64,000 nucleotides of DNA from an uncultured Clostridia bacterium (GCA_944385905.1 CALWZA010000001.1:1-64000); one strand, 5' to 3'. Counted from the stretch's first letter, positions 42,527 to 54,116 are shown. Notes: generated from the letters alone by a model not told the origin. Program-made: numbers and translations.

Positions 42527-43231
42527 ATGGAACCAAAATACAAACGAGTTCTGCTGAAGCTCAGCGGAGAGGCTCTGGCCGGAAATTTAAAAACCGGACT
42601 TGATTATCCAACAATTTTATCTATCTGCGAAAGCATAAAGAAATGCGCCGACATTGGAACCGAGGTCGGAATAGTTGTCGGCGGAGGAAATTTCTGGAGA
42701 GGACGCTCAAGCGGAAATATGGACAGGACGAGAGCGGACCATATCGGTATGCTCGCAACAGCAATGAACGCGCTCGCGGTAGCGGACGCTCTTGAGTCGC
42801 TTGGAGCCATTGTCAGAGTTCAGACAGCGATTTCCATGCAGCAGGTTGCCGAACCGTATATACGAAACAGAGCTGTAAGGCATCTTGAAAAAGGAAGAAT
42901 AGTTATATTCGGATGCGGAACAGGAAATCCGTTCTTTTCAACAGATACGGCATCATCGCTGAGAGCTGCTGAAATTGAAGCGGATATTATCCTAAAAGCG
43001 ACAATGGTCGACGGTGTTTATGACAAAGATCCTCATAAATACAGCGACGCGGTGAAGTATGATACTTTGACATTTGCTGAGGTTTTGAATAAAAATCTTG
43101 CGGTAATGGACTCAACAGCCGCTTCAATGTGCAAGGATAACAATATTCCTATTCTCGTGTTCAATTTAAGCAGGCCTGACAATATTTTTGACGCCGTTTG
43201 CGGAAAAGAAATCGGCACTCTTGTAAAGTAA
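42527..43231 (+). CDS. pyrH: Uridylate kinase
   Basis: 234 residues from the ATG at 42527. It is an amino-acid-kinase fold UMP kinase: [19 protein letters not shown], the UMP site [17 protein letters not shown] and [13 protein letters not shown]. It makes UDP from UMP. It heads the conserved cluster pyrH-frr-uppS-cdsA-dxr-rseP-ispG-polC, but rpsB-tsf, which usually precede it, lie 11 kb downstream. Confidence 0.97.
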   Translation: MEPKYKRVLLKLSGEALAGNLKTGLDYPTILSICESIKKCADIGTEVGIVVGGGNFWRGRSSGNMDRTRADHIGMLATAMNALAVADALESLGAIVRVQTAISMQQVAEPYIRNRAVRHLEKGRIVIFGCGTGNPFFSTDTASSLRAAEIEADIILKATMVDGVYDKDPHKYSDAVKYDTLTFAEVLNKNLAVMDSTAASMCKDNNIPILVFNLSRPDNIFDAVCGKEIGTLVK

Positions 43232-43250
43232 TTTTTTGGAGGAAAAAGAC

Positions 43251-43805
43251 ATGAAAGAACAGATGAATATTGCGAAAGATAAAATGGAAAAAACATTAAA
43301 GGTTCTCGGAAGCGAATTTGCGGCAATAAGAGCGGGAAGAGCGAACCCGGCCGTTCTTGACAGAATAACGGTTGAGTATTACGGAGCTCAGACTCCGATA
43401 AATCAGATTGCTGCGGTTTCGGTTTCTGAAGCGAGAGTGCTTGTTATCCAGCCATGGGATAAAGGAGCGTTAAAGGCAATTGAAAAGGCAATTCAGGCTT
43501 CCGACCTCGGAATCAACCCTCAAAACGACGGTTCAGTAATCAGACTGACTTTTCCACAGCTCACAGAGGAAAGGCGTAAGGAAATAGTAAAGGAAATTAA
43601 AAAGCTCGGCGAGGATTCAAAAGTCGCGGTGCGTTCAATCCGCAGAGACTGCATGGATAAGTTTAAGGAAATGAAGAAGAACTCAGAGATTACCGAGGAT
43701 GACCTTAAAAAGTGCGAAAAGGATACTCAGGACCTTACCGATAAGTATGTCAAGTCGATAGATGACGCCGTAGCAGTAAAGGAAAAAGAGATTCTTTCAA
43801 TCTGA
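43251..43805 (+). CDS. frr: Ribosome recycling factor
   Basis: 184 residues from the ATG at 43251 (TGGAGG upstream). RAGRANPAVLDRITVEYYG and the C-terminal helical bundle (RRDCMDKFKEMKK, EITEDDLKKCEKDTQDLTDKY) are characteristic. It splits post-termination ribosomes with EF-G. It lies 19 bp after pyrH. Confidence 0.98.
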   Translation: MKEQMNIAKDKMEKTLKVLGSEFAAIRAGRANPAVLDRITVEYYGAQTPINQIAAVSVSEARVLVIQPWDKGALKAIEKAIQASDLGINPQNDGSVIRLTFPQLTEERRKEIVKEIKKLGEDSKVAVRSIRRDCMDKFKEMKKNSEITEDDLKKCEKDTQDLTDKYVKSIDDAVAVKEKEILSI

Positions 43806-43822
43806 TTTTCGGGGGATTATAA

Positions 43823-44551
43823 TTGTTTTTTAAAAATAAGCGTAAACCACCTGAGAGTGCTCTGCCGGGACATATTGCGATAATCCTCGACGGCAACGGA
43901 AGATGGGCAAAAAAGAGAGGTCTTTCACGCAGCGCCGGGCACCGGAAAGGCGCTGAAACATTTAAAAAAATCGCGCTTTATGCAAACCGAATCGGGGTTA
44001 AATGCCTTTCGGCGTATGCCTTTTCAACCGAAAACTGGAAGCGTCCCGAAGATGAAGTAAGCGGGCTTATGAAGCTTTTGGAAGAGTATCTCGATAATAT
44101 CGGGGAATTTGAAAAAGAAAACGTCCGTGTGATTTTTATCGGCGAAAAGAAAAGACTTTCAAAAAAGCTTTGCGACAAAATGACAGAAATCGAGGAAAAA
44201 TCCGCGGAGAGAACCGGAATGATTCTCGCGATAGCGATTAATTACGGCGGCAGGCAGGAAATAGTGTCAGCTGTCAGAAATACGGCAAAGCTCTCAAAAG
44301 AGGGCTTTGTTTCTGATGAGCAAATTGACGAGGCGTTTTTTGAGTCAATGCTTGACACCGGAAAGCTTCCCGATGTCGATCTGCTTATAAGACCGGGAGG
44401 AGAAAAACGAATATCAAATTTTCTTTTGTGGAAAATATCTTATGCGGAAATTTATTTTTGCGATACTCTTTGGCCTGATTATACCGAAAAAGACCTTGAC
44501 GAGGCTGTTTTATGGTACAGCAAGCGAAACAGACGGTTCGGCGGAGTATAG
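43823..44551 (+). CDS. uppS: Undecaprenyl diphosphate synthase
   Basis: 242 residues from a TTG start with GGGGGAT upstream. DGNGRWAKKRG (catalytic Asp and phosphate loop), AGHRKGAE, YAFSTENWKRP and RPGGEKRISNFLLW are the cis-prenyltransferase motifs; the last more often reads RTSGE. It makes the C55 lipid carrier for cell-wall synthesis. cdsA follows 32 bp downstream. Confidence 0.96.
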   Translation: MFFKNKRKPPESALPGHIAIILDGNGRWAKKRGLSRSAGHRKGAETFKKIALYANRIGVKCLSAYAFSTENWKRPEDEVSGLMKLLEEYLDNIGEFEKENVRVIFIGEKKRLSKKLCDKMTEIEEKSAERTGMILAIAINYGGRQEIVSAVRNTAKLSKEGFVSDEQIDEAFFESMLDTGKLPDVDLLIRPGGEKRISNFLLWKISYAEIYFCDTLWPDYTEKDLDEAVLWYSKRNRRFGGV

Positions 44552-44583
44552 AGTATAACCTTGCAAAGGAATGGTGACTTTCA

Positions 44584-45420
44584 ATGAAAATCAGAATAAT
44601 ATCAGCGGCGGTCGCAGCAGTTATCGGCGCCGTTGTGTTAGTTTTCAGGGATACATTGTTGTTTAATGCGGCAGTCGGACTGATTTGCGTTCTGATGCTG
44701 TTTGAGCTGTTTAAAGCTGATGAGTGTCTTAAGTTTAAAATACCGAGCGCTATCTGCTTTATTTTTGCGATGCTGATGTCATTGTCTCAGAATTTCGAGG
44801 CGCTGCAAAAAAGCAGCTATCTTTTGGTCGCGCTGTGTATTTTCGCTCTTATGATAGCTTTTCTCACACAGCATGAGAGCCTTGCCTTTGACAAGCTCTG
44901 CTTTATGATAACCACAACGGTTCTCATAACCCTTTCGATGGGCGCGATTCTTACAATTAACGATATAAGCGAGAATCACGGTCTTTTCTATGTGCTGATA
45001 ACATTGTTAGGCGCATGGCTTGCCGATACCGGAGCCTATTTTACGGGAACCCTGATAGGCAAGCATAAGCTTTGTCCTCAAATCAGCCCCAAAAAGACCG
45101 TCGAGGGACTTGTCGGAGGAACGGTGACAAACGCGGTTTTGTTTGTGGTTTTCGCCTTCCTTTACAGCGAGTTTTTGTCGCCTGTCAAAGTCGTGCCGGA
45201 CTATGCGGCGTTTGTGTTTCTTGGCGTTGCGTGTTCGGTTTTGGGACTTGTCGGAGACCTTACCGCTTCCCTTATAAAGCGTCAGTGCCGCATTAAGGAT
45301 TACGGAAATATCATGCCCGGACACGGAGGAATGATGGACAGATTTGACAGCGTTTTGTTTGTTGCGCCGTTTATGCTCATAGTTATTTCACAGTATAAAA
45401 ATCTACTGTATGTAGTATAG
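44584..45420 (+). CDS. cdsA: Phosphatidate cytidylyltransferase
   Basis: 278 residues, about eight membrane helices. The C-terminal CdsA signature is DLTASLIKRQCRIKDYGNIMPGHGG, preceded by ADTGAYFTG. It makes CDP-diacylglycerol, the precursor of the phosphatidylglycerol used by cardiolipin synthase. Confidence 0.94.
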   Translation: MKIRIISAAVAAVIGAVVLVFRDTLLFNAAVGLICVLMLFELFKADECLKFKIPSAICFIFAMLMSLSQNFEALQKSSYLLVALCIFALMIAFLTQHESLAFDKLCFMITTTVLITLSMGAILTINDISENHGLFYVLITLLGAWLADTGAYFTGTLIGKHKLCPQISPKKTVEGLVGGTVTNAVLFVVFAFLYSEFLSPVKVVPDYAAFVFLGVACSVLGLVGDLTASLIKRQCRIKDYGNIMPGHGGMMDRFDSVLFVAPFMLIVISQYKNLLYVV

Positions 45421-45516
45421 CGGAAATTTGTTGTATTAATAATTAAAGCGGGGGATTTTGAGTTGCCCCGCTTTTGCGTATTCAAGGTTTTATCACAACG
45501 GCGGAGGAAATATAAA

Positions 45517-46653
45517 TTGAAAACAGTATCAATACTCGGCTCAACAGGTTCAATAGGCACTCAGGCATTGGAAGTCGCGAAAATGCATAAAATAAGCGTG
45601 AGAGCGCTGGCGGCGCATTCAAACGCCGAGCTTCTCTGCGCTCAGGCAAGGGAATTCGTAGCGGAATACGTCTGCATTTTTGATGAAAACAAAGCCAAAG
45701 ATGTCAGGGATAATCTTTTCGGAAGCAAAATTAAAGTTTTGACCGGAGATGAGGGACTCTCACAAATTGCGAACCTTGACGTTGATGTTATGCTCAATTC
45801 GATTGTCGGCATAGCGGGTCTTGTTCCTACCTTGGAGGGGATAAGCCATGGTACGGATATCGCGCTTGCGAATAAGGAAACGCTTGTGACGGGCGGAAGT
45901 ATCGTAATGTCAGAGGCAAAGAAAAAGGGTGTGAAGATTTTGCCGGTTGACAGCGAGCATTCGGCAATTTTTCAGTGTCTCAGAGGAAACGACAGCAGAC
46001 AGGTAAGTAAAATTTTGCTGACCGCTTCGGGAGGACCTTTTTTCGGCTATACAAAAGAAAAACTCAAAAGCGTAACCAAAGAGCAGGCGCTTAGGCATCC
46101 GAATTGGTCAATGGGCAGCAAAATAACGATAGATTCCGCAACGCTTATGAACAAAGGACTTGAGTTTATCGAGGCAATGAGGCTTTTCGACTTGCAACCC
46201 GGGCAGATTGAAATAATTGTTCACAGAGAAAGCGTGCTTCATTCAGCGGTTGAGTATAACGACGGCTCGGTAATAGGTCAAATGGGAGCGCCGGATATGA
46301 AAATCCCGATACAATACGCTTTGCTTTATCCCGAAAGGCTTCCGTGTCCGGCAAAGCGGCTGTCACTCACCGACTACGGCACGCTTACATTCGCAAAGCC
46401 CGACCTTGAAACCTTCGACTGCCTTTCTTCGTGCATACAAGCCGCAAAGCAGGGAGGAATCATGCCGACAGTGGTAAACGGAGCGAACGAAGAGGCTGTA
46501 AAGCTGTTTTTGGCTGATAAGATAAAGTTTTATCAAATCGGAGAGTTTGTAAAGGGTGCGCTTGAAGCGTTTGAAAACAGGAGCGTAAACAGCGTGTCCG
46601 ATATTCTCAGGGCGGATAAAGAGGCTCGGCTGTATGTTAGGGATAATGCCTGA
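45517..46653 (+). CDS. dxr: 1-deoxy-D-xylulose 5-phosphate reductoisomerase
   Basis: 378 residues from a TTG at 45517 (GCGGAGG upstream, start placing GSTGSIGTQ ten residues in). NADPH binding GSTGSIG; NKETLVTGG; metal/substrate site VDSEHSAIFQC; the flexible loop HPNWSMG. Second enzyme of the MEP isoprenoid pathway. ispG of the same pathway is two genes downstream. Confidence 0.96.
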   Translation: MKTVSILGSTGSIGTQALEVAKMHKISVRALAAHSNAELLCAQAREFVAEYVCIFDENKAKDVRDNLFGSKIKVLTGDEGLSQIANLDVDVMLNSIVGIAGLVPTLEGISHGTDIALANKETLVTGGSIVMSEAKKKGVKILPVDSEHSAIFQCLRGNDSRQVSKILLTASGGPFFGYTKEKLKSVTKEQALRHPNWSMGSKITIDSATLMNKGLEFIEAMRLFDLQPGQIEIIVHRESVLHSAVEYNDGSVIGQMGAPDMKIPIQYALLYPERLPCPAKRLSLTDYGTLTFAKPDLETFDCLSSCIQAAKQGGIMPTVVNGANEEAVKLFLADKIKFYQIGEFVKGALEAFENRSVNSVSDILRADKEARLYVRDNA

Positions 46654-46666
46654 AAGGAACTGATTT

Positions 46667-47704
46667 ATGAATATAATTATTGCGATACTGGTTTTCGGGG
46701 TAATAATAGCGATACATGAGTTCGGACATTTTTTTGTCGCAAAGTCGTGCGGAGTTAAGGTAAACGAGTTTGCGCTCGGAATGGGACCCAAAATCCTCAG
46801 CTGGGGAAAAGGCGAGACAAAGTATTCGCTCCGACTTTTGCCGATAGGCGGCTACTGCTCAATGGAGGGCGAGGACGACTCAAGCGACGATGATAGGGCG
46901 TTTCGCAAAAAAAAGGTCTGGCAGCGAATTTTGATAGTCAGCGCCGGAGCGATAATGAACATTTTTCTCGGCTATATTTTGCTTATAGGCATAACAGCCT
47001 CTCAAAGCACTATAATCACAACTCAGGTAGCTCAGTTTGCCGAAAACGCCGTGTCTGAGCAGACAGGACTTCAGGTCGGAGATAAAATCATTTCGGTAAA
47101 CGGAAAAAAAGTGTATTCGGACATGGATTTGTCCTATCAGTTTCAGGTTGATGAGGACGGAATATTTGATATGACCGTCGTCAGAAACGGAGAGAAAGTA
47201 AACCTTGAAGGGGTAACTTTTGAAAAGATTACCGAAAACGGAGAGAGCAGACTGAAAATTGATTTCTATGTTGAGGCGGCGGAAAAAAACATCGGTTCGG
47301 TTATAAGCTATGCCACGGGAAAAACCGTTTCGGTTGCCAGAATGACTTGGATGACACTAGGAGACATGCTTTCGGGCAAGTATAAAATAAACGATTTGTC
47401 AGGACCTGTCGGAATAGTAGGAGCGATAGGAGACGCTGTGGAAAGCGGAGATTCAATCAAAGAAGCTCTGCAAAATGTTCTGAGCCTTGCGGTGTTTATA
47501 ACAATTAACGTCGGAATTTTCAACCTGCTTCCGCTTCCCGCGCTTGACGGCGGACGGCTTGTGTTCCTTATTATCGAGGGTATCCGCAGAAGGCCGATAA
47601 AAGCCGAATATGAGGGAATGGTGCACTTTGTGGGGCTTGCGCTTTTGCTGCTGCTTATGCTTGTAGTTTCGTTTAACGATATTATGAAGATTTTTTCAAA
47701 CTGA
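46667..47704 (+). CDS. rseP: Site-2 intramembrane metalloprotease RseP/YluC
   Basis: 345 residues. The zinc motif HEFGH is at 17-21 in the first membrane helix; a PDZ domain (about 115-195, LQVGDKIISVNG) lies between helices; NLLPLPALDGGRLVF carries the third zinc ligand. It cuts membrane anti-sigma factors or signal peptides. It lies in the usual place between dxr and ispG. Confidence 0.95.
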   Translation: MNIIIAILVFGVIIAIHEFGHFFVAKSCGVKVNEFALGMGPKILSWGKGETKYSLRLLPIGGYCSMEGEDDSSDDDRAFRKKKVWQRILIVSAGAIMNIFLGYILLIGITASQSTIITTQVAQFAENAVSEQTGLQVGDKIISVNGKKVYSDMDLSYQFQVDEDGIFDMTVVRNGEKVNLEGVTFEKITENGESRLKIDFYVEAAEKNIGSVISYATGKTVSVARMTWMTLGDMLSGKYKINDLSGPVGIVGAIGDAVESGDSIKEALQNVLSLAVFITINVGIFNLLPLPALDGGRLVFLIIEGIRRRPIKAEYEGMVHFVGLALLLLLMLVVSFNDIMKIFSN

Positions 47705-47715
47705 GGTTTTAATAA

Positions 47716-48756
47716 ATGAAACGTGACGTAAAGCCTGTAAAGGTTAAAAACTTAACACTTGACGGTGAAAAGATTTATATACAGTCAATGCTCAATGTGC
47801 CCTCAACAGATATTGAGGGAAGTGTCAGGCAGGCAAAGGAGCTTGAAAAAGCGGGCTGTGAAATAATACGTGCGGCGATTCCGGATATGGAGGCTGTAAA
47901 GCTCATTTGCGCAATTAAAAACGAGGTTAATATACCGCTTGTAGCCGATATTCATTTTGACTACCGCATAGCCTTGGCGGCGGCAGAAGCCGGAGTAGAT
48001 AAAATCAGAATAAACCCCGGAAATATCGGAGGAATGGACAAGGTTAAAGCGGTTGCCGACGCTTGCAGAGCAAAAGGCATTCCGATAAGAATAGGGGTCA
48101 ATTCAGGCTCGCTTGAAAAAGAGCTGCTTGCAAAATACGGCTCGCCGACTCCCAAGGCGCTCGTTGAAAGCGCTTTAAATCACGCAAAGCTGCTTGAGCA
48201 GTGCGATTTTGACGACATAGTTATTTCGATAAAGTCGTCCGACGTTGAAAACACTGTCGCGGCATATCGTCTTGCGGCGCAGTCAACGAGATATCCTCTG
48301 CATTTGGGAGTAACCGAAGCCGGAACAGAGCGTATGGGACTTATAAAATCAGCGATAGGCATAGGATCTCTTCTGCTTGACGGAATCGGCGAGACAATAA
48401 GAGTTTCTCTTACCGACAATCCGTTAAAAGAAATTGAAGCGGCAAAGGATATTTTAAAAGCGATAGGAAAGCGGGGAGGCGTAAGACTTGTGTCATGTCC
48501 GACCTGCGGAAGAACGAGAATTGACCTCATAGGTCTTGCGAAGAGAGTCGAGCAGGAAATAAAGAATATTGACAAGGATATAACCGTAGCCGTCATGGGC
48601 TGTGTTGTAAACGGACCCGGAGAAGCGAGAGAGGCTGATATCGGAATCGCAGGCGGAGACAAGTGCGCTGTTATTTTCAAAAAGGGAGAAATAGTCGGCA
48701 AGGTTTCGGAGGAAAACGCTCTTGAAGCTTTACTCGAGGAGATAAATAAACTTTAG
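47716..48756 (+). CDS. ispG: 4-hydroxy-3-methylbut-2-enyl diphosphate synthase
   Basis: 346 residues. A TIM barrel ([22 protein letters not shown]) is followed by the 4Fe-4S domain with Cys residues in SCPTCGRT and [12 protein letters not shown]. It is the short IspG type without insert domain and makes HMBPP in the MEP pathway. polC starts 20 bp later. Confidence 0.97.
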   Translation: MKRDVKPVKVKNLTLDGEKIYIQSMLNVPSTDIEGSVRQAKELEKAGCEIIRAAIPDMEAVKLICAIKNEVNIPLVADIHFDYRIALAAAEAGVDKIRINPGNIGGMDKVKAVADACRAKGIPIRIGVNSGSLEKELLAKYGSPTPKALVESALNHAKLLEQCDFDDIVISIKSSDVENTVAAYRLAAQSTRYPLHLGVTEAGTERMGLIKSAIGIGSLLLDGIGETIRVSLTDNPLKEIEAAKDILKAIGKRGGVRLVSCPTCGRTRIDLIGLAKRVEQEIKNIDKDITVAVMGCVVNGPGEAREADIGIAGGDKCAVIFKKGEIVGKVSEENALEALLEEINKL

Positions 48757-48776
48757 AACAAATGGGGGGTGAAAAA

Positions 48777-51700
48777 ATGGCTGACAATACAATAGGAGAG
48801 CTTTTTGACGCTTATCTTGATAAAATACCTTCAAGCGTAGCGAACGGCGAGATATTGAAAATAGTGCTTTATGAAAAGGATGCGGGCATTGCCGTTACAG
48901 CGAAATTTTCAAATCTTGTTCCGTATGCCGATGTCTCTGCTTTTCAAAGAAACATCAGGGAGGAACTTTCGGTTTCAAAAGCGGAGCTTATTTTAAAGTA
49001 CCCTCCTAATCTTTTTACAATCGAATATTTTCCTCAGATAGCGCGGTTTTTAAGAAGCAGAGTGCCTGTCATCAACGGATTTTTAGATAATGCGGATGTC
49101 AGCTTTGACGGCAGATTGCTGACGTTGGGACTCAAAAACGGCGGGGCCGACCTGCTCAAAAAGGGCGGAATTGAAACGGTTCTGCCAAAGCTTTTGGAAG
49201 ATATGTTTTCAATCAAAGCCGAGGTGAGACTTGAGGGAGTGCTGTCTGTTGACAATGCCGAGCACGATAAAGCCCTGCTTGAGGAGCTTGAAAAAATCGC
49301 TCCGCCGCCCGCTGCCGAGCCTGTGCCGGCTATCAGCAGCAATGTCGCTTATGTACCTAATGACACGATAACGGGAGTTTTTAATTTTGAAAAGCTTCCG
49401 TTTCTGACAGGAACTGCGGTTGTCAGGGGAAGCGAAATCAGACCTGACGCTGAGACGGTGCAGTTAAAGGACATTGACGCCGAAAGCGGAAAGGTAACGG
49501 TTTGGGGAGATATTTTTGAGGTTTCGTCAAGAATAACAAGAGATGAAAAGAAGATAATCATATCAGTGTTTATAACCGACTATACAAGCTCGATAGCTTT
49601 GAAAATCATCGAGATAAAAAACAAGGGCGAGGCTTTGCTTGAGGATTTGAAAAAAGGCAAGTCAGTTATAGTAAACGGAGAGGTTGTTTTCGACAGCTTT
49701 GACAATGAAATAAATATAAAGCCTAAGGATATCGTTATTGCGGATAAGAAAAAGGCTGTTGACGACGCCGAGGTTAAGCGAGTTGAGCTTCACTGCCATA
49801 CGAATATGTCGGCGATGGACGCTGTCACCCCGACGGAAAAGCTTGTGCGGAGAGCTTACGAGTGGGGTCATAAAGCGATAGCAATAACCGACCACGGAGT
49901 TTGTCAGGGCTTTCCCGACGCTATGTACGAGGTAGATAAAATCAGAAAAAGCGGCGGAGAGTTCAAAGTTCTCTACGGCATAGAGGCATATCAGGTAAAC
50001 GACGACACGAATATTGTTTTCGGAACCGACAACCGACTGCTAAGCGATGAGTTTATAGTTTTCGACCTTGAAACAACAGGCCTTTCGGCGAAAACCGAGA
50101 GAATTATAGAAATCGGGGCGGTAAGGGTTAAAAACTTTGAAATACTCGATACCTTCTGCACTTTTGTAAATCCCGAAATGCCTATATCGGCAAAAAGCGT
50201 TGAAATAACGGGAATAACCGACAGTATGGTCAAGGACGCTCCGAAAGAAAGCGAAGCGCTGAAGGCTTTTATCGAGTTTTGCGGAGATAAGCCCGTTCTT
50301 GTAGCGCACAACGCCGCGTTTGATACCTCGTTTATATCAGAGTGCGCCAAAAGATGCGGACAGGAGTTTGGTTTTACATATCTTGACACTGTGGCGCTGA
50401 GCAGATGTATGCTTCCCGAGCTCGGAAAATATAAGCTTGACATAGTGGCAAAGCATTTGAACGTCGGAGACTTCAATCATCACAGAGCTTCCGATGACGC
50501 CACAGTGCTTGCGAAAATAATGACAGTACTGTTTGGGCGCATCGAAAACGAGCATAAAGGCGCTTCACTGGGAATCATAAATTCAATACACGGAAAAGCA
50601 GATATCAGCAAGCTTCCGTCTTATCATCAGATAATTCTTGTTAAGAATAAAACGGGACTTAAAAACCTTTATAAGCTTGTCTCGTATTCAAATTTAAAAT
50701 ATTTTCATAAGACTCCGAGAATACCGAAATCGGAGCTGATAAAGCACAGAGAAGGACTTATTGTAGGAAGCGCCTGCGAAGCGGGAGAGCTTTTCAGAGC
50801 GGTTTTTCAGGGAAAACCTTGGGACGAGCTTTGCGCGATAGCACGGTTTTACGACTATCTTGAAATTCAGCCGACGGGCAACAACGAGTTTATGCTTCGT
50901 GACGGAAGCGTAAAGACAGTAGAGGAGCTTCAGGACCTAAACCGCACGATAATCAGGCTCGGGGAAGAGCTCGGAATACCTGTCTGCGCGACAGGCGACG
51001 TGCATTTTATGGATAAGGGCGACGCCATCTTCAGGAGTATCCTGACGTCGGTTAAGTATTCTGACTGCGACAATCAGCCTCCGCTTTACCTAAAAACCAC
51101 AAAAGAAATGCTTAAGGACTTTGAGTATCTCGGCAAGGAAAAAGCGTATGAGGTCGTAGTTGAAAATACAAATAAAATAGCGGATATGATTGACCCTGAG
51201 CTGAGAGCTTTTCCGAAGGGAACTTTTACTCCGCACATCGACGGAGCCGAGGAGGAGCTTCAGGAAATATGCTGGAACAGGGCAAAGCAGATTTACGGAG
51301 ACCCTGTTCCGGAAATAGTCGCGAACAGGCTTGACAGAGAGCTGACGTCAATAATTAAAAACGGATTTGCCGTTTTGTATATCATAGCGCAGAAGCTTGT
51401 GGCAAACTCGGTGGAGCACGGCTATCAGGTAGGCTCAAGAGGTTCGGTAGGCTCGTCTTTCGTGGCTTCAATGGCAGGCATTTCCGAAGTAAATCCGCTT
51501 GTTCCGCATTATGTATGCAAAAAGTGCAAATACTCGGAATTTTTCACCGACGGCTCAGTCGGTTCAGGGTTCGACCTTCCGCCTAAAAAATGCCCGAACT
51601 GCGGCGAGGAGCTTTGGCGTGACGGACACGACATACCGTTTGAAACCTTCCTCGGATTCAACGGTGACAAGTCTCCCGATATAGACCTTAACTTTTCGGG

Positions 51701-53105
51701 CGATTATCAGTCGAGAGCGCATAAATATACAGAAGAGCTTTTCGGCGCCGACCACGTTTTCAAAGCTGGAACAATGGCGACGGTTGCCGATAAGACAGCG
51801 TTCGGATATGTTAAAAATTATCTTGAGGAAAGAGGAAAAAAGGTAACTGGCGCGGAAATGCAAAGGCTGGTAATAGGCTGTACCGGAATAAAGCGAACGA
51901 CAGGTCAGCATCCCGGCGGAATGGTTGTCGTGCCGAGCGAATACGAGGTCTATGACTTTACCCCCGTTCAGCACCCTGCCGAAAAGGTTGATTCGGATAT
52001 AGTCACGACTCACTTTGACTTCAATTCTCTGCACGATACAATTTTAAAGCTCGACGAGCTCGGCCACGATGTTCCGACCTTGTATAAATATCTTGAGGAC
52101 ATGACCGGACTTGATATTACCGAAACTCCGATGAGCGATGAAAAAGTCTATTCGCTTTTTACATCAACCGAAGCGCTCGGAGTCAAGCCTGAGGATATCG
52201 ACAGCCTGACGGGTACTCTCGGACTTCCGGAAATGGGAACGCCGTTTGTAAGGCAAATGCTTATCGACGCTCAGCCGAAGAAATTTTCCGACCTTTTGCA
52301 GATTTCAGGACTTTCCCACGGAACCGACGTATGGCTAGGAAACGCGCAGGAGCTTATTAAAAACGGCACTTGTACGATTGACCAGGTTATCGGAACCCGT
52401 GACAGCATCATGACATACCTGATTTACCACGGCGTTGACCCAAGCCTTTCGTTTAAGATAATGGAAATAACCCGAAAGGGAAACGCCCCGAAGCTCCTGA
52501 CCGACGAGATGAAGCAGGACATGCTTGACCATAACGTGCCTCAGTGGTATATCGACAGCTGTCTGAAAATAAAATATATGTTCCCAAAAGCTCACGCGGC
52601 GGCTTATGTAATTGCGGCAATAAGGCTTGCGTGGTATAAAGTGCATCATCCGCTTGAGTTTTACGCGGCTGTGTTTACCGTCAGAGGAGAGGACTTTGAC
52701 GCCGAAACCGCTGTTAAAGGAAAAACTGCGGCAAGATATAAGCTCGACGAATTTAAAGCCAAGGGCAACGACCGAACCGCAAAAGAGGATTCTGTATATG
52801 AAACTCTGATGCTCATTAACGAAATGCTGTGCCGCGGATATGAGTTTTTGCCGGTTGATATCTATAAATCACACGCGACAATTTATAAAATCGAGGACAA
52901 TAAGCTCAGACTTCCTTTTGTATCTCTTAAAGGTGTCGGAGAGAACGCCGCAAAAGCTTTATATGAAGCAAGCCAAAACGGCGGATTTATATCTATTGAG
53001 GAATTTCAGAATATGAGCGGAACGTCGAAAGCGGTAATAGAAATGCTTTCGCAAAGCGGAGCTTTCGGCGACTTGCCCGAAACAAGCCAAATGACCCTGT
53101 TCTGA
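48777..53105 (+). CDS. polC: DNA polymerase III alpha subunit, PolC type
   Basis: 1442 residues from the ATG at 48777 (GGGGGTG upstream). Domains: N-terminal region and OB fold (about 220-320), PHP domain from [12 protein letters not shown] (about 338), 3'-5' exonuclease with FDLETTGL (about 427) inserted in PHP, the zinc module CKKC...CPNC (about 914-940) and the palm with [12 protein letters not shown] (about 967), then thumb, fingers and duplex-binding tail. It is the replicative polymerase with proofreading of low-GC Firmicutes. Confidence 0.98.
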   Translation: MADNTIGELFDAYLDKIPSSVANGEILKIVLYEKDAGIAVTAKFSNLVPYADVSAFQRNIREELSVSKAELILKYPPNLFTIEYFPQIARFLRSRVPVINGFLDNADVSFDGRLLTLGLKNGGADLLKKGGIETVLPKLLEDMFSIKAEVRLEGVLSVDNAEHDKALLEELEKIAPPPAAEPVPAISSNVAYVPNDTITGVFNFEKLPFLTGTAVVRGSEIRPDAETVQLKDIDAESGKVTVWGDIFEVSSRITRDEKKIIISVFITDYTSSIALKIIEIKNKGEALLEDLKKGKSVIVNGEVVFDSFDNEINIKPKDIVIADKKKAVDDAEVKRVELHCHTNMSAMDAVTPTEKLVRRAYEWGHKAIAITDHGVCQGFPDAMYEVDKIRKSGGEFKVLYGIEAYQVNDDTNIVFGTDNRLLSDEFIVFDLETTGLSAKTERIIEIGAVRVKNFEILDTFCTFVNPEMPISAKSVEITGITDSMVKDAPKESEALKAFIEFCGDKPVLVAHNAAFDTSFISECAKRCGQEFGFTYLDTVALSRCMLPELGKYKLDIVAKHLNVGDFNHHRASDDATVLAKIMTVLFGRIENEHKGASLGIINSIHGKADISKLPSYHQIILVKNKTGLKNLYKLVSYSNLKYFHKTPRIPKSELIKHREGLIVGSACEAGELFRAVFQGKPWDELCAIARFYDYLEIQPTGNNEFMLRDGSVKTVEELQDLNRTIIRLGEELGIPVCATGDVHFMDKGDAIFRSILTSVKYSDCDNQPPLYLKTTKEMLKDFEYLGKEKAYEVVVENTNKIADMIDPELRAFPKGTFTPHIDGAEEELQEICWNRAKQIYGDPVPEIVANRLDRELTSIIKNGFAVLYIIAQKLVANSVEHGYQVGSRGSVGSSFVASMAGISEVNPLVPHYVCKKCKYSEFFTDGSVGSGFDLPPKKCPNCGEELWRDGHDIPFETFLGFNGDKSPDIDLNFSGDYQSRAHKYTEELFGADHVFKAGTMATVADKTAFGYVKNYLEERGKKVTGAEMQRLVIGCTGIKRTTGQHPGGMVVVPSEYEVYDFTPVQHPAEKVDSDIVTTHFDFNSLHDTILKLDELGHDVPTLYKYLEDMTGLDITETPMSDEKVYSLFTSTEALGVKPEDIDSLTGTLGLPEMGTPFVRQMLIDAQPKKFSDLLQISGLSHGTDVWLGNAQELIKNGTCTIDQVIGTRDSIMTYLIYHGVDPSLSFKIMEITRKGNAPKLLTDEMKQDMLDHNVPQWYIDSCLKIKYMFPKAHAAAYVIAAIRLAWYKVHHPLEFYAAVFTVRGEDFDAETAVKGKTAARYKLDEFKAKGNDRTAKEDSVYETLMLINEMLCRGYEFLPVDIYKSHATIYKIEDNKLRLPFVSLKGVGENAAKALYEASQNGGFISIEEFQNMSGTSKAVIEMLSQSGAFGDLPETSQMTLF

Positions 53106-53145
53106 TAATTTCTGCGGATAGTACCAGTAACTTAATGTACTCCTT

Positions 53146-53174
53146 TTGAATACTATGTAGAGAAGTTTTATAAC
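53146..53174 (+). promoter_or_regulatory. Candidate promoter of Cys-rich gene
   Basis: TTGAAT (53146-53151), 17 bp, TATAAC (53169-53174). A sporulation-type promoter was looked for and not recognised. Confidence 0.45.
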
Positions 53175-53200
53175 TTTAATACTTATTTAGGAGGATTAAT

Positions 53201-54019
53201 ATGAGCGATTCCTGCTGCAACAAAAACGGCTTTAAAGAAGCGGTCTGCATAGAAGCACAGCGGATTTTTGACAGCTGCTCTGACAGAGACTGCCTTGAAG
53301 ACCTCAAGGTAACGCTGACAGGCTGCGAAGCGCAGTCAATAATCAATGAAGCGTCTTTTGTGAAGTGCAAATGCGTGGAAGTTACCAGTACATTTTTTAC
53401 CCTTGAGCCGGTGCCGTTTAACTGCGGATTTTATTCGGTTGACCTGACTTATACCTTCAATCTTAAGTTTGAGGCGTATTCAAGCGCATGGACAGCGCCG
53501 AGAAATGTTGAAGGAACATGTACTTTTTCCAAAAAGGTTATACTTTTCGGAAGCTGCCAGAACACAAAGTTTTTCTCAAGCGAGGACAACGGCGAAACAC
53601 AGAAAAACGGCTGCTGCTACACTAATATGCCCAAAGCGGCTGTTACAATTGCCGAGCCCATTTGCCTCGACAGCAAAATATGCTGCGGACGAGAGTGTTA
53701 TGTTTGCTCGGACTGCTGCTGTGAAGACGAGTGTGCCGAAAAGACAAAGCAGTCGAAGAAAGAAAAGTGCCTGATAGTTACGCTGGGAATGTTTTCAATA
53801 ATTCAGCTTTCACGGAAAGTTCCGCTTCTTGTGCCGGTTTATGAGTACTGCGTACCGGAGAAGAGCTGTCCGTCCACAACAGAAAGTCCGTGCGAGATGT
53901 TTGAGAAAATCAGCTTTCCGTCAAGCGAGTTTTTCCCGAAAAGCGCCGGTGACTGCGGATGCGGATGCTGTTCATGCGAAGCTGAGTGCAATGAGGACTG
54001 CAACGGCGAGTCAGTATAA
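53201..54019 (+). CDS. Cysteine-rich protein, conserved in Clostridia, unknown
   Basis: 272 residues, 33 cysteines by count (about 12%). The N-terminus CIEAQRIFDSCSDRDCLEDL and the core EPVPFNCGFYSVDLTYTF, then KKVILFGS, resemble a family common in Clostridia and usually annotated as hypothetical. The middle ICCGRECYVCSDCCC and the tail CGCGCCSCEAEC are dense Cys clusters, like spore-coat or exosporium proteins or metal-thiolate sites. No signal peptide. AGGAGG precedes the ATG. The strong terminator after it and the YlmC gene downstream are consistent with a sporulation link but do not prove it. Confidence 0.7.
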   Translation: MSDSCCNKNGFKEAVCIEAQRIFDSCSDRDCLEDLKVTLTGCEAQSIINEASFVKCKCVEVTSTFFTLEPVPFNCGFYSVDLTYTFNLKFEAYSSAWTAPRNVEGTCTFSKKVILFGSCQNTKFFSSEDNGETQKNGCCYTNMPKAAVTIAEPICLDSKICCGRECYVCSDCCCEDECAEKTKQSKKEKCLIVTLGMFSIIQLSRKVPLLVPVYEYCVPEKSCPSTTESPCEMFEKISFPSSEFFPKSAGDCGCGCCSCEAECNEDCNGESV

Positions 54020-54029
54020 AAATCATAAG

Positions 54030-54060
54030 AAAAGGCAGGATATTTTTCCTGCCTTTTGCG
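54030..54060 (+). terminator. Terminator of Cys-rich gene
   Basis: AAAGGCAGG pairs with CCTGCCTTT, then TTTTG. Confidence 0.8.
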
Positions 54061-54116
54061 TTTTGTGTTATCGGACAGGCATAGCATAACATAGAATGTA
54101 CAAAGGGGTGATAAGT

